Below are positions 9,369 to 20,034 of a stretch of 64,000 nucleotides of DNA, one piece after another; the first letter of the stretch is position 1; each line of letters begins with the position of its first letter. This DNA comes from Prorocentrum cordatum (taxonomy: Eukaryota > Sar > Dinophyceae > Prorocentrales > Prorocentraceae). Where the stretch lies: NCBI GenBank assembly GCA_963575745.1, contig CAUYUJ010012136.1, forward strand, positions 137,501 to 201,500, read 5' to 3'. The translations under genes and the position numbers were made by a program. The notes below the pieces were generated by a model, which had not been told where the DNA came from, made no database searches, and saw nothing but the letters and a program-made list of their open reading frames with translations.

Positions 9369-10085
9369 CTGTCTGGCTCGAACCTGGGCCTCCGACGCCT
9401 GTTGTTGGTTCGATGCACGCCGGTCGTTGAAAGCTTGTATCTTTGGATTCCCAGATCCCCTAATTTTTGTATTTTGAAAGGTCGTTGGAAGTTTGTATTT
9501 TTGAAGTCTACTTTTGGCGCCTTCCTAATTCAAGGATCGACAGGTTTCATGATTCCCTCCTCTTCAGGGGGCGGGCGAGAACCCAATCTACTCCCGACGC
9601 TCTCCTACTTCATGTTTCTACCCACTTCTTCCGACCCGCGTGTGCGTCGGGCCCTGGCGTTCCCGGCCCCATCTTTCCTTATGATTTTGCGCCGCGGGCC
9701 ATGCTTTTCTCCACCCAAGGGACAACGCATTCTTTTATCCACCCAAGGGATAACGCATGTTACCCCCTTCCCCCCCCCTGTAGCGGTAATGCACCGGCCC
9801 CGATCCAACGCGCGATCCGGGGCAGCTTAGGGTTTGTTGTGCATGCGGGCGTGCACTACGGTGCGCGCAGGAGACTGTTTTGTTAGGGTCCGGCGACAAT
9901 CCGGGTTATCGGGTTCGCGCCCCCCCCCCCCCTACCCCACCTACCCCAGGATAACCGAATCTAGCCGGTTGTGCAGGTCCGGGGGGCGGGCGCAGGGAGT
10001 TTGCAGGGAACGCTGTGTTCAACGGTGCGGTGGTGTTCGCCACAGCATGCTGGTGTTTGGATGCACGTTGGCGAAACGTTGGGGC
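9369..10085. other. No recognisable gene; poly-C tracts
   Basis: Contains GGATAACGCATGTTACC plus a C-run at 9749-9780, whose inverted counterpart lies at 12540-12600, and a 14-base C-run near 9926. No motif-bearing frame was found. Confidence 0.5.
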
Positions 10086-10095
10086 TTGGAGTGGC

Positions 10096-10200
10096 ACGGG
10101 GAGACGACGACGACAGACGACAGATGACAGACGACGATAGAGGACGACGAACGACGACGACGACGACACCGACGACCGACGACGACCGACGTCGTCCATA
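10096..10200 (+). repeat. (ACG)n/GACGAC tract
   Basis: Degenerate ACGACGACAG and ACGACG run. Encodes Asp/Arg/Thr-rich strings in different frames. Confidence 0.8.
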
Positions 10201-10204
10201 GGCA

Positions 10205-10690
10205 TCTGGACGTGCACGTGAGCAGCGCGTACACAGACAGGCATTGCGTTGTGCACAGGCAGCGATGCGATTTGGTGCGTGCATTTGCTTCTGTTGCAGC
10301 AGAATGTGTTGTGTATGCAGGCGTTGCGGTGCACGCAAGCATTGGTGCACGCAGGTCGCGCGGTGCAGTGGGGGCATCGTGATGCACCCAGGCAGTATGG
10401 TAAAGACAGTCTTTGTGGTGTGTACAACAGTTGCTGCAACGTCAGTTTCCATACACGCAGGCATCCCAGGCATGGTGGTGTACAGAAACGCTGTGGTGCA
10501 TTGTCGGTGCGGTATACCACACCTTGTGGTGTACGCGAGCGCTGCGGTGTACACATCCGTTGCTGTGCACACATTCGCTATGGTGTACTGCGGTGTACAC
10601 AAGCAGCTGTGGTGTGCAAAGGCGTCGTGGCGTCCGCTGGACACGCGTTGTGGTGTACACAAACATGGTCGGCCAAAACCGGGGGTATGC
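10205..10690 (+). repeat. 18-bp GGTGTACACAGGC array, first block
   Basis: Degenerate units around GGTGTACACAGGC with an internal TGTACA palindrome. It ends in ACAAACATGGTCGGCCAAAA, the same terminal box as the block ending near 12080. Two more blocks follow at 11825-12080 and 12195-12430. Confidence 0.75.
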
Positions 10691-10721
10691 ATCCCAGGCC
10701 GGAAACATTAATAATCACAAA

Positions 10722-11640
10722 TCACTTACCTATACGACCACCTTTCGGGTGATAAGGAGGTTGTGGGGGGGGAAGGGGGGAACCAACATTTGATTCAATT
10801 GATATCATTATCGATCTCACTCAACGGGACACCTCGGGACACCACGGGACCCTTGTCGATCATTATCGATCTCATTATCGATGTCAGTCTACGGGCCACC
10901 GCGGGACACCGCGGGACACCTCTCGATCTCATTATCGGTTTCACCATCGATCTCATTATCGATCTGACTCAACGAGACACCATAGGACTCCACGGGGCAC
11001 CACGGGACACCTCGGGACACCACATCGATTTCACTATCGATCGTACTATGGATCTCACGAACTATCGATCTCACTCAACGGGACACCACGGGATACCACG
11101 GGACACCTGTCGATCCCACTATCGATCTCACTAACGATCTCCTTTTTGGAGACATTACGGGACACATCGGGGCACCTCTCGATCTCACTACGGGTCTCAC
11201 TATGGATGTCATTATCGATCTCACTATCGATCTCACTCAACGGGACACCACGGGACACCACGGGACACCTGTCGATCTCACTATCGATCTCACTATCGAT
11301 CCCACTTTTTGGCACACCACGGGACACCTCGGGGCACCACATGAATTTCAGTATCGATCTCACTATGGACCTCAATATCGATTTCACTCTCGACTTCACT
11401 ATCGATCTCATTCAACGGGACACCACGGAACACCGCGGGACACCACGGGACACCGCGGGACACCGCGAGCCACCGCCGGACGGACGGACGGACGGGTGGG
11501 TGTGGGAGAATCATTTGTTTTGTCTTTGCCCTAGCAACGGCGGACACCACGGGACACCGCGGGACACCGCGAGCCGCCGCCGGACGGACGGGCGGGGGAA
11601 AATGATTTGTCATGATGTCGCCCTAGCAACGGCGGGTTCA
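10722..11640 (-). repeat. Right arm of giant inverted satellite
   Basis: Mirror image of 7056-7835. It starts with the CCACCTTTCGGGTGATAAGG flank, continues with ACTATCGATCTC and ACGGGACACC arrays, and ends with two CCGCCGGACGGACGG boxes followed by CCCTAGCAACGGCGG. The arms are separated by about 2.9 kb. Confidence 0.85.
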
Positions 11641-11754
11641 TTCCTCTCGCGCGCCTACGCAGCTTCTCCTCGCCCGCACGCACGACACAAACGAAACAAA
11701 ACGATTTCCCGGTTGGGGGTCTCCGCTCCCCTGCGATCTCACCCCCCAACCTCC

Positions 11755-12080
11755 GACATATTGAATTTGGTACGTCCGGGCTCCCGGGGATTTTCTACAT
11801 TTCGCGCGCTGGCGGGACCTTGGAGGTGCACGGAAGCGCTGTGGCGCAAATGTTTGCCATGCGCTGTGGTGTACGCAGTTCCTGTGGTGTGCACAAGCAC
11901 CGCAGTGTACACAGGCGCTGTGGTGCACACGGGTGATGTCGTGTACACAGGCATCGTGGTGTACACAGGCACTGTTGTCTAGACAGGTATTGCGGTGTAC
12001 ACACGCAGCTGTGGTGTACAGAGGCGTCGTGGCACACGCTAGGCAGGCGCTGTGGTGTACACAAACATGGTCGGCCAAAA
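11755..12080 (+). repeat. Duplicated leader plus 18-bp array, copy A
   Basis: A leader of about 165 bp (TCCGGGCTCCCGGGGATTTTC through GAAGCGCTGTGGCGCAAATG) leads into 18-bp GGTGTACACAGGC units and ends ACAAACATGGTCGGCC. The leader is repeated at 12136-12300. Stretch 11641-11754 shows no gene. Confidence 0.8.
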
Positions 12081-12135
12081 ACGGAGGGGGTACCGCACCC
12101 CGGGCCAGAAAAATCAATAATCACAAATTATTTAC

Positions 12136-12430
12136 ATATTGAACTTGATACGTTCGGGCTCCCGGGGATTTTCAACAATTCGCGAGCCGTCGGGACCTTC
12201 GAGGTGCACGGAAGCGCTGTGGCGCAAATGTTTGCCATGCGCTGTGGTGTACGCGGTTCCTGCGGTGTGCACAAGCACCGCAGTGTACACAGGCGCTGTG
12301 CTACACGCAAAAACCTCTGCTGCAGCAGCACCTGTAGTGTGCAAGTCCGTTGTGGCGCACGCATTTTTTGTAGTGCTCACAGGCAGTGTGGTGAACTCGT
12401 GTTCTATAGACAGTGTACACGAGAATTCGC
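12136..12430 (+). repeat. Duplicated leader plus 18-bp array, copy B
   Basis: Same leader as copy A about 380 bp away, with a few substitutions. The array downstream is shorter and more diverged. Confidence 0.8.
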
Positions 12431-12464
12431 GGTACGTTTAGCAATCACAGGCGCTGTGGGCTTG

Positions 12465-12469
12465 GACGG

Positions 12470-12504
<35 letters not shown>

Positions 12505-12515
12505 TAGGCGGCGCG
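12465..12515 (+). repeat. (GAC)n triplet run
   Basis: GACGACGAC run in the 12431-13250 interval. A GA microsatellite is at 12642-12662. No gene is recognised elsewhere in 12516-13250. Confidence 0.8.
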
Positions 12516-13250
12516 CTTCAGGGGGTGCGCGCCGTGGCCCCAGTTACCGTTACACCCCCCCCACGCACCCCCCCGGTAACATGCGCTATCCCCCAGAAGT
12601 AGAAAAGTGGTCCCCAGGCTTCTGAGCACACAAGCTCAGAGAGATAGAGAGAGAGAGAGAGTGAGAAAGAGAACCAGTTTCCTGATGGTTTCAAGACGTG
12701 TGGAGTTTGTACCCCTCTCCTGTTCGAATGTGTGCAATCTGTCCGTTCCAGAGCTAAGCGCTGCAAGCCGCGCGAGGCGGGGGTGCAGCCGTGCCCGCAG
12801 TGCGGAGTGCCCACGCAGCGCACGGACGGGTGCAACCAGGCGCCGCTTGTAGCGCTGACCTTCCCTTTTTTTGGTGGGGCGGCGTAGCCTCGCTGACGAG
12901 CAGGAGGAAGGTTTGATTGTGTGTATCTGGTGTTTGGTAGAGCTCTGCGGGGTGGGCCCGGGGAGTGTCCAGGAGGTGTTTGACGCGTTTCAGGGGGTCC
13001 TCCATACTCAATGCTCATCCTCTCCCAGACTCTCCCTCGATCCCTCTCGACCCTGCCCCAGGTGTGAGGGGGGAGGGAATGACACAGGGGGAGGAGGATG
13101 CAGCCCAACCCTTCCAAGTAGAGACCGCTTTGGTTTCGTAATGGGCTCGGCGTTCCTTAGGTGCCTGCTCAGTTCTCCTTTAGCGCTCCTCGTGCATCTA
13201 GGCGCTCAGGTGGGGCGTTCCGTTGCTCAATGGGGGCTCCTACAGACACT

Positions 13251-13793
13251 CAGGTAAAGTTGGTACGATTTCAGACCTCGGCCCGAGGGTTCAAATCGCA
13301 CGAAGGTGCCAGACTGTTGGTCCAGCCAGGCCAGGGGCCGTTGGCGCAGCCAGTCTTTGGAAAAGGAGTCTCGCGGCAGGTCGCGGGCGATGGGCGCAGC
13401 GTGGGGCGCCGGAAAACGCATTCAGAGGCCCCCGCAGGCAGTGACGCGGGTCACGTTTCGGGCGTTACAGCGACTCCTCGGGCGTCGGATCCGGGCACGG
13501 ATCCTATTGATCCTTTGCGGGCGCGGAGCTTCTTGAACGGATCCTGTGCGAATTCTTTGGTTTGGGACGGATCCGAGTGGTGGGGAATGCAATTGTTTCG
13601 CACGGGTCTTCTCTAACCATGCAAATTACGGCTTAGGGGCAACCATCGATCCGAGGACGGCTTAGCCAGGGCACGGGGCTAGGCGCTTTATTACATGTTA
13701 TTGAGGATTTCTTGCTAGCTGCTAGAACCTTCCTCAGGCGGCTCCTTTTGGACGGATCCGGGTATGTACGGATCCGCTATTGATCTTATGTGG
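13251..13793 (+). repeat. Segmental duplication, copy 1
   Basis: About 540 bp nearly identical to 14351-14893. The offset is a constant 1100 bases at several checked points (for example 13441/14541 and 13741/14841), so there are no net indels. It contains GGTTCAAATCGCAC, TCGCGGCAGGTCGCGGGCGA and repeated CGGATCC sites. Confidence 0.9.
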
Positions 13794-14350
13794 GCGCGGA
13801 GCTTCTTGGGCGGATCTTGTGCGAATTCGATGGCTTTGGACGGCTCCGAATGGTGCGAAATTCACGCGTTTCGCACGGATCTTTTCTATCCATGCAAATT
13901 ACGAAGTGGCAGCTATCGATCCGAGGACGACCCAGGGCACGGGGGTAGGCGCCTTCTAGATTTTTATTCCGGTTTTCTGGCTGGAACTTTCCTCAGACGG
14001 CTCCTTCTAAAATTTTACGGAGTGGCTCCTCGGGGTTCCGACGTTTGGACCCTCGCGCGTTCTGATCACTGGACTTCGCCGCCGCCAGCCGGCGTCGTCG
14101 TTCTCGCCGACGCAGCCGACGTCGCCGACGTCGCCGTCGTCACCGTCGCCGTCGCCTTCGCCGCCGCCACCCCGCTCGTGGTCTGTCGCGATCCCCGCCG
14201 CCGTCGTCGTTGGCGTCACATTCGCCAAGCCTGTGGGAGCTCCTGAGCGCACCTGGGTGCGCTCGCGCCCGTGCGCCGTTTTCCAGTTTCAGTCACGCGT
14301 CCAGTCCAGGCAAATCGTACCAATTTTATTTGATTGTCTGTTGCACAGGG
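13794..14350 (+). repeat. Diverged repeat linked to the 1100-bp duplication
   Basis: GGAGTGGCTCCTCGGG to TGATCACTGGACTTC, followed by GTCGCCGACGTCG triplet-like DNA and GTGGGAGCTCCTGAGCGC, recurs at about 15263-15490. The 13.2-15.5 kb region is therefore a decayed tandem array of larger units. No gene is recognised. Confidence 0.7.
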
Positions 14351-14893
14351 TCAGGTAAGTCGTTACGATTTCAGAACTCGGCCCGAGGGTTCAAAACGCA
14401 CGAAAGTGCCAGACTGTTGGTCCAGCCAGGCCAGGGGCCGTTGGCGCAGCCAGTCTTTGGAAAAGGAGTCTCGCGGCAGGTCGCGGGCGATGGGCGCAGC
14501 GTGGGGCGCCGGAAAACGCATTCAGAGGCCCCCGCAGACAGTGACGCGGGTCACGTTTCGGGCGTTACAGCGACTCCTCGGGCGTCGGATCCGGGCACGG
14601 ATCCTATTGATCCTTTGCGGGCGCGGAGCTTCTTGGACGGATCCTGTGCGAATTCTTTGGTTTGGGACGGATCCGAGTGGTGGGGAATGCAATTGTTTCG
14701 CACGGGTCTTCTCTAACCATGCAAATTACGGCTTAGGGGCAACCATCGATCCGAGGACGGCTTAGCCAGGGCACGGGGCTAGGCGCTTTATAACATGTTA
14801 TTGAGGATTTCTTGCTAGCTGCTAGAACCTTCCTCAGGCGGCTCCTTTTGGACGGATCCGGGTATGTACGGATCCGCTATTGATCTTATGCGG
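14351..14893 (+). repeat. Segmental duplication, copy 2
   Basis: Near-identical partner of 13251-13793. Only a handful of substitutions were seen by eye. Frames of up to 168 codons occur in both copies but carry no recognisable motif. Confidence 0.9.
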
Positions 14894-15540
14894 ATCCGGC
14901 GCTTCTTAGACGGATCCCGCTCGAATTCTTAGGGTTTTGCACGGATCTGGGTGTTAGGAAAGTCATGTTTCGCAGGTATCTTGTCTTACCGCAGTACCTT
15001 TGTATAATACGAATTGTAGGGCACCCATCGAATCCAAGGGCGACTTACTCAGAACACGGTGCTATGCGCCTTCTAAAAGATTGTTGGATTTCTCCTGCGA
15101 AGAACGTGTCTCAGGCGGTTCCTTCTAAAATTTTACTGAGCTGCACCTCTGGGTCCCGACGTTTGGACCGTCGTTCTCGCCTGCATGGGGCTAGGCGCCT
15201 TCTAAAATGTTATTCCGGTTTTTCTTGCTAGAACCTTCCTCAGGGGGTTCCTGCTAAGATTGTACGGAGTGGCTCCTCGGGATTCCGACGTCTTGACCGT
15301 CGCGCGTTCTGATCACTGGACTTCATCGTCGCCAGCGTCGTCGTCGTTCTCGCCGCCGCAGCCGCCGTCGCCGACGTCGTCGCCGCCGCCGTCGTCGTTG
15401 GCGTCACATTCGCCAAGCTTGTGGGAGCTCCTGAGCGCACCTGGGCGCGCTCGCGCCCGTACGCCATTTTCCAGGTTCAGTCACGCGTCCAGTCCACGCA
15501 AATCGTACCAACTCTACCTGACTGTCTGCAGTGTCAGCTT
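14894..15540. repeat. Diverged remainder of the tandem array
   Basis: Fragments related to 13.8-14.3 kb (CGGATC-rich, then GGAGTGGCTCCTCGGGATTCC). No gene is recognised. Confidence 0.6.
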
Positions 15541-15544
15541 TTCG

Positions 15545-16095
15545 GCTGCGTTGGAGAATGAGGATGAAGATGATGAGGATGATGAAGATGATGGCGGAGT
15601 TGGTGGTGATGACGGTGTTGTGATGGTGCTTCTGGTGATGATGATTCTGATGGTGGCCATCACATTGTCATGATTTTGGTGTCGATGATGGCGTTTTTGA
15701 TGACGGCAACGATGGTGCCGACGATGATGATCATGGTGATGATGATGTTTACGACGGCTTTGGTGATTATGATTATGAAGGTACTGCTGGTGATGATGGG
15801 GATGAAGATGGGCATTGTGGTGGTGATTATCATGATGATGGTGGTTGTGATAATGATGCATACGGTCATCATCACCATCACGATCATCACCATACGCAGC
15901 ATTACGATTGATGTATTGATGATTATGGTGACGACGAGAATGAGGTTTCTGATGATGTGGATGGTGGTGTTGATGCTGCTGTTTCTGATGGTAATGATCT
16001 CGAGGTGGATGATAGGTATGATGACGATGGTAGTGATGATGGCGATGATGGTGCTTGTCATGATGATGGTGACGATGACAATGACAATGATCCGT
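15545..16095. repeat. GATGATGGTG imperfect triplet tract
   Basis: About 550 bp of GAT/GGT/TGA triplets. It reads as Met/Ile/Val-rich, Asp-rich or His-rich proteins depending on frame, so the 238-codon minus-strand frame is not called. Confidence 0.85.
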
Positions 16096-16244
16096 AAGGG
16101 CTTCGCCCCCTGCCGCCGGCCCCCTCTCTCGGAGAATGGGCCATGGAAGAGCTAAGTCATGAGGCCTTGGCGCTGTCGTGAAGCAGTATCGAAACTTCAT
16201 GCGAAGCCGATTCGCAATCAGCAAAACCAACTGATCACAAGAGG

Positions 16245-16362
16245 GGTTACCACACCTGGCGATTGGTAAGACGTGTATGGTTTACGGGCTTGGTTACCAC
16301 ACCTTGCGATTAAAGGGCCGAGGGAGTTCTCGCAGTTTGGGTTACCACGCCTTGCGATGGAT
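16245..16362 (+). repeat. 46-bp tandem repeat, three copies
   Basis: GGTTACCACACCTTGCGAT recurs at about 16246, 16292 and 16338, immediately upstream of the 73-bp satellite. Confidence 0.8.
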
Positions 16363-16364
16363 GT

Positions 16365-17030
16365 GCGTGAGGGGTGGCACCGAATTTCAGAGATGTGGCA
16401 AATCCCATGTGTTTTTGGACCCTGACCCCGCGGATCTGCGTAAGGGGTGGCGCCGAATTCAGAAATGTGGCAATCCCATGTGTTTTTGGACCCTGACCCC
16501 GCGGATCTGCGTGAGGGGTGGCACCGAATTTCAGAAATGTGGCAAATCCCCTGTGTTTTTGGACCCTGACCCCGCGGATCTGCGTGAGGGGTGGCACCGA
16601 ATTTCAGAAATGTGGCAAATCCCATGTGTTTTTGGACCCTGACCCCGCGGATCTGCGTGAGGGGTGGCACCGAATTTCAGAAATGTGGCAAATCCCTTGT
16701 GTTTTTGGACCCTGACCCCGCGGATCTGCGTGAGGGGTGGCACCGAATTTCAGAAATGTGGCAAATCCCTGTGTTTTTGGACCCTGACCCCGCGGATCTG
16801 CGTGAGGGGTGGCACCGAATTTCAGAAATGTGGCAAATCCCATGTGTTTTTGGACCCTGACCCCGCGGATCTGCGTGAGGGGTGGCACCGAATTTCAGAA
16901 ATGTGGCAAATCCCATGTGTTTTTGGACCCTGACCCCGCGGATCTGCGTGAGGGGTGGCACCGAATTTCAGAAATGTGGCAAATCCCCTGTGTTTTTGGA
17001 CCCTGACCCCGCGGATCTGCGTGAGTGGTG
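16365..17030 (+). repeat. 73-bp satellite, nine copies
   Basis: Units start GATCTGCGTGAGGGGTGG at about 16365, 16433, 16504, 16577, 16650, 16723, 16795, 16868 and 16941, with a broken tenth at 17014. Later units are almost identical and vary by 1-base indels. Because 73 is not a multiple of 3, open frames appear in every register on both strands. Confidence 0.95.
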
Positions 17031-17660
17031 TCGATTTCGAGCCCCCCCAGCAATTCAGACAACGCGCCCAGGGGGTGCTAAATTTCCCGTTTGGGCCTCC
17101 CCCCCCCTCGCGCGGTCAATCAACTAGTTACAGTAACCAGCAATAAGTCAATTAGTTACAGTAACCAGCAAGAAGCAGAACTGTAACACTGGAAACTACA
17201 AGCCACAACTGGTACAGGAAACTGCGAACCTCGCGCCTACAGCCTGGTGGCCCCACAAGGGGGCCGGCGGATTATGTATGGCGATGACGAGGATGAGGAT
17301 GATGATGTTGTTGATGGTGATAAGAACGTGGGTGAGCACGACGATGGTGAGTGAACCACACGCATTGCACGTCAGAGTGACACACCCTGGCGATTTTCTA
17401 CATCTATGCTTGGGGATCTGCCTGCGCAGTGGCAGCATGAGACGGTGTCCAACCAAACCCCTGTCACATCTCCATGGTGGTTAACATCGGAGCTCGCCTG
17501 TTTCACGGTTTCCTTGTCCAAGGAAGCCAACCGCATGTTCCGACCAGTTTGCTGTTCTGCGTCTGATTTCTGCGTGGGGGCATTCGCCATAACGAGGAGG
17601 CGGAATAGCGGTTTATCCGCTGCTGCATGTGGAAGATTTGAACACCCCGTCTGATTTATG
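17031..17660. other. No recognisable gene
   Basis: Contains a short direct repeat (AGTTACAGTAACCAGCAA twice, 17128-17171). A 149-codon minus-strand frame crosses 17372-17821 without recognisable motifs. Confidence 0.5.
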
Positions 17661-17667
17661 CGACAGT

Positions 17668-17885
17668 TGCATGAAGGGATCGGCTCGGTTCGGTTCGGTC
17701 TGGTTCTGAGGCGGTTCGGTTTTGCTTGGCCAGTTCGGTTTGACTCCGGTTCGGTTTCGGCCCGTTCGGTTCGGGTCCGGCTCCGGTTCGGTTCGTTTTT
17801 TTTTCCGCGGGTCGGTCCCACCGGTTCGGTTCGATTGACGGTTTGGTTCGGACCGGTCCGGCTGGTCTGGTTCGGTGCGATTGGC
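17668..17885 (+). repeat. GGTTCG tract, left copy
   Basis: Degenerate GGTTCGGTTCGG array with CCGGTTCGG variants. A related tract in the same orientation is at 20035-20250, so the two bracket the 18.3-19.5 kb satellite. Confidence 0.85.
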
Positions 17886-17929
17886 GACGTTGGGCGCCCC
17901 GTCTGCGTAAGCGACGGCCCATTCTGAGC

Positions 17930-17930
<1 letters not shown>

Positions 17931-17964
<34 letters not shown>

Positions 17965-18115
17965 GGAGGAGGAGGAGGAGGAGAAGGAGGAGGAGGAGGA
18001 GAAGGAGGAGAAGGAGGAGGAGGAGGAAGAGGAGGAGAAGGAGGAGGAGGAAGAGGAGAAGGATGAGGAAGAGGAGAAGGAGGAGGAGGAAGAAGAGGAG
18101 GAGGAGGGGGAGAAG
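17931..18115 (+). repeat. (CAA)n then (GGA)n triplet tracts
   Basis: About ten CAA triplets followed by roughly 150 bp of GGA/GAA triplets: a pure purine strand. Confidence 0.95.
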
Positions 18116-18349
18116 CGGAAGGAGCGAGGAGCAGGGCCGCGGCCCCGCGAGGTGCGGCCCCAGAGGGTTCGGGGGCCTTCTGTTGACTGACGCTCTGGGC
18201 TTCCGCGGCTGGATCCGCCTCGTAATGGTTGCCCCCGCCTCCCTCTCCCGAGAGGGCAGCCGCCGCCGCCGACGACGACGACGGGGGGGCCCCTAAGGTG
18301 GCCCCTGATGGGGCTCCCGACGAGTCCGCCGAAGGGGGGCCGCCACGGG

Positions 18350-19500
18350 CGGGGGGCGACGGAGGGGGTCGCGAGGGGGAGGGTTGCGACGGGGGGGGGC
18401 GCGACGGGGGAGGTCGCGACGGGGGAGTCGCCACGGGGGATCGCGACGGGAGAGGTCACCACGGGGGGGTCGCGACGGGAGGGGTCGCCACGGGGGGGCT
18501 CGCGACGGAGAGGGTCGCCGCGAGTGGAGGGGTCGCGGCGGGGGGGCTGCCACAGGGGGGATCGCCACGGGGGGGTCGCGACGAAGGGGGGTTCGCGACA
18601 GGGGGGGGGGTCGCGACAGGCGGGGTCGCGACGGGTGGCGAGTTCACGACGGATGGGGTCCGGCCGCGACGGGGGGGTGCGACGGGGCGGGGTCGCGACG
18701 GGGGGGGTCGCGACGGGGAGGGTGTTCGACGGGGGGGTCGCCGCGGGCGGGGTCGAGACGGGGAGGGTCGCCATAGGGGGGTCGCGATGGAGGGGGTCAC
18801 GACGGGGGGAGTCGCGACAGGGGGGTCGCGCGACGGGGGAGGTCGCAGCGAGGGGAGTCTCCAAGGGGGGGTCGTGACGGGGGGAGTCGCGACAGGGGGG
18901 TGGGTCGCGACGGGGTGGGTCACGACGGGGGGTCACGACGGGGTGGGGTCGCGACGGGGGGGTCGCCACGGGGGGGGTCGCGACGGGAGAGGTCGCCACT
19001 GGGGGGTTTGCGGGTCGGGGGGGGTCGCGCCGGGGAGGGTCGCCACGGGGTCGCGACGAGGGGGGGTCGCCAAGGGTGGGTTTGCGACGCGGGAGGGTCG
19101 GGTCAGTGAGGGTCGCGACGGGGGGGTGCGCCACGTGTGGGGCTCGCGACGGGAGGGGTCGCGACGAAGGGGGCGACGGGCGGGATCGCTCGCGACGGGG
19201 GGGGTTACGACGGGGGACATGTGCGACGGGGGGGGGGGCGCGACGGCAGGGGTCCCGACGGGAGGGTCGCGACGGGGGGCGTCGCGACGGGTGGGGGTCG
19301 CGACGAGGGGGTGTCGCGACGTGTCGCGACGTGGGGGTTGCGACTGGAGGGGTCGCGACGGAGGGGGGTGCGATAAAGGGGGGTCGCGACGGGGGGTTGC
19401 GACAGGCGGTGTCGCGACGGGGGGGGTCGCGACGGGGAGGGGTCACGACGGGGGGGGCTCGCGACGGGGGGGGTCGCGATGGTGGGGGTGTCGCGATGGC
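18350..19500 (+). repeat. GGTCGCGACGGGG G-run satellite
   Basis: About 1.15 kb of 13-17 base units made of GGTCGCGACG (TCGCGA palindrome) and a variable G-run of 3-9. Stop-free frames arise on both strands, including a 764-codon minus frame of Pro/Arg/Asp repeats and a 637-codon plus frame of Gly/Arg repeats. Neither is credible as a gene. Runs of three or more G at short spacing meet the usual G-quadruplex pattern. Confidence 0.9.
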
Positions 19501-19711
19501 GAGGGTGGCCGGTGTACTGCTGGCAGGGTGGTTCCCGCGGGAACCCGGGCACCTCGGCGGCGGCCCCCTGCCCTCGCGCCGGGGGGCCGCCAAAGGGTCC
19601 CGCCCTCGTGCGGTCCGTTGCGGGTCATCCGCCCCGCCCCGCCCCGAACCGACCCGCCCCGACCTGCCCCCACCGACGTCATCAGATTCGTCATGGTCCA
19701 TCATGGTCTCT

Positions 19712-19919
19712 GGACGCCCGAAATGGGTACGGAAAGAATGGGTACAATGCCCAACAGCAGTTCCTGTTTCATTTTGAACAGGATTCGCTGTCCACTCCGC
19801 CGCGGCCTGTGCCCATTCGAGATAGAAGGCCGCCTGCCCAACAGCAGCCGCTGTTGGTTTGGAACAACATTTGCTGTTGGGCATTGTACCCATTTTTTCC
19901 GTACCCATTTCGGGCGTCC
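19712..19919. mobile_element. MITE-like element with 48-bp terminal inverted repeats
   Basis: Arms 19712-19759 and 19872-19919 are inverted copies with one mismatch seen. They begin GGACGCCCGAAATGGGTACG and end CAATGCCCAACAGCA. The 112-bp centre carries further AACAGCAG/CTGTTG complementarity. ATGGTC occurs just outside both ends. Confidence 0.8.
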
Positions 19920-20034
19920 AAATGGTCACCGCTTGCACATCTTGGCTCAAGCTTTGGCCCTGGCTGCCTCAAGCCTCGTCGTCTTTTGGCGTGGTCGGGG
20001 GGGGTCGTCGTCCTGCGGTCCCTGTGTGGGCTGG

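Noticed and set aside
13253-13310. tRNA-like internal promoter (GTTGGTACGA then GGTTCAAATCG)
   Set aside because: The B-box resemblance is good, but spacing to the A-box-like part is about 8 bases short of a tRNA, and no acceptor or anticodon stem could be drawn. The repeat may still be a SINE, but it is not supported.
15514-16230. 238-codon His-rich minus-strand ORF
   Set aside because: Reverse reading of the GAT/GGT triplet tract; other frames give equally long Met/Ile/Val or Asp strings.
16218-17127. Overlapping 65-150 codon ORFs and a CRISPR-like appearance
   Set aside because: The 73-bp units are contiguous without unique spacers, and the frame rotates because 73 is not divisible by 3. 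This is a satellite, not a CRISPR array or gene.
17656-19950. 764-codon minus-strand ORF and 637-codon plus-strand ORF
   Set aside because: Both are products of the stop-free GGTCGCGACGGGG satellite and GGA tract; the translations are Pro/Arg/Asp or Gly/Arg repeats with no domain.
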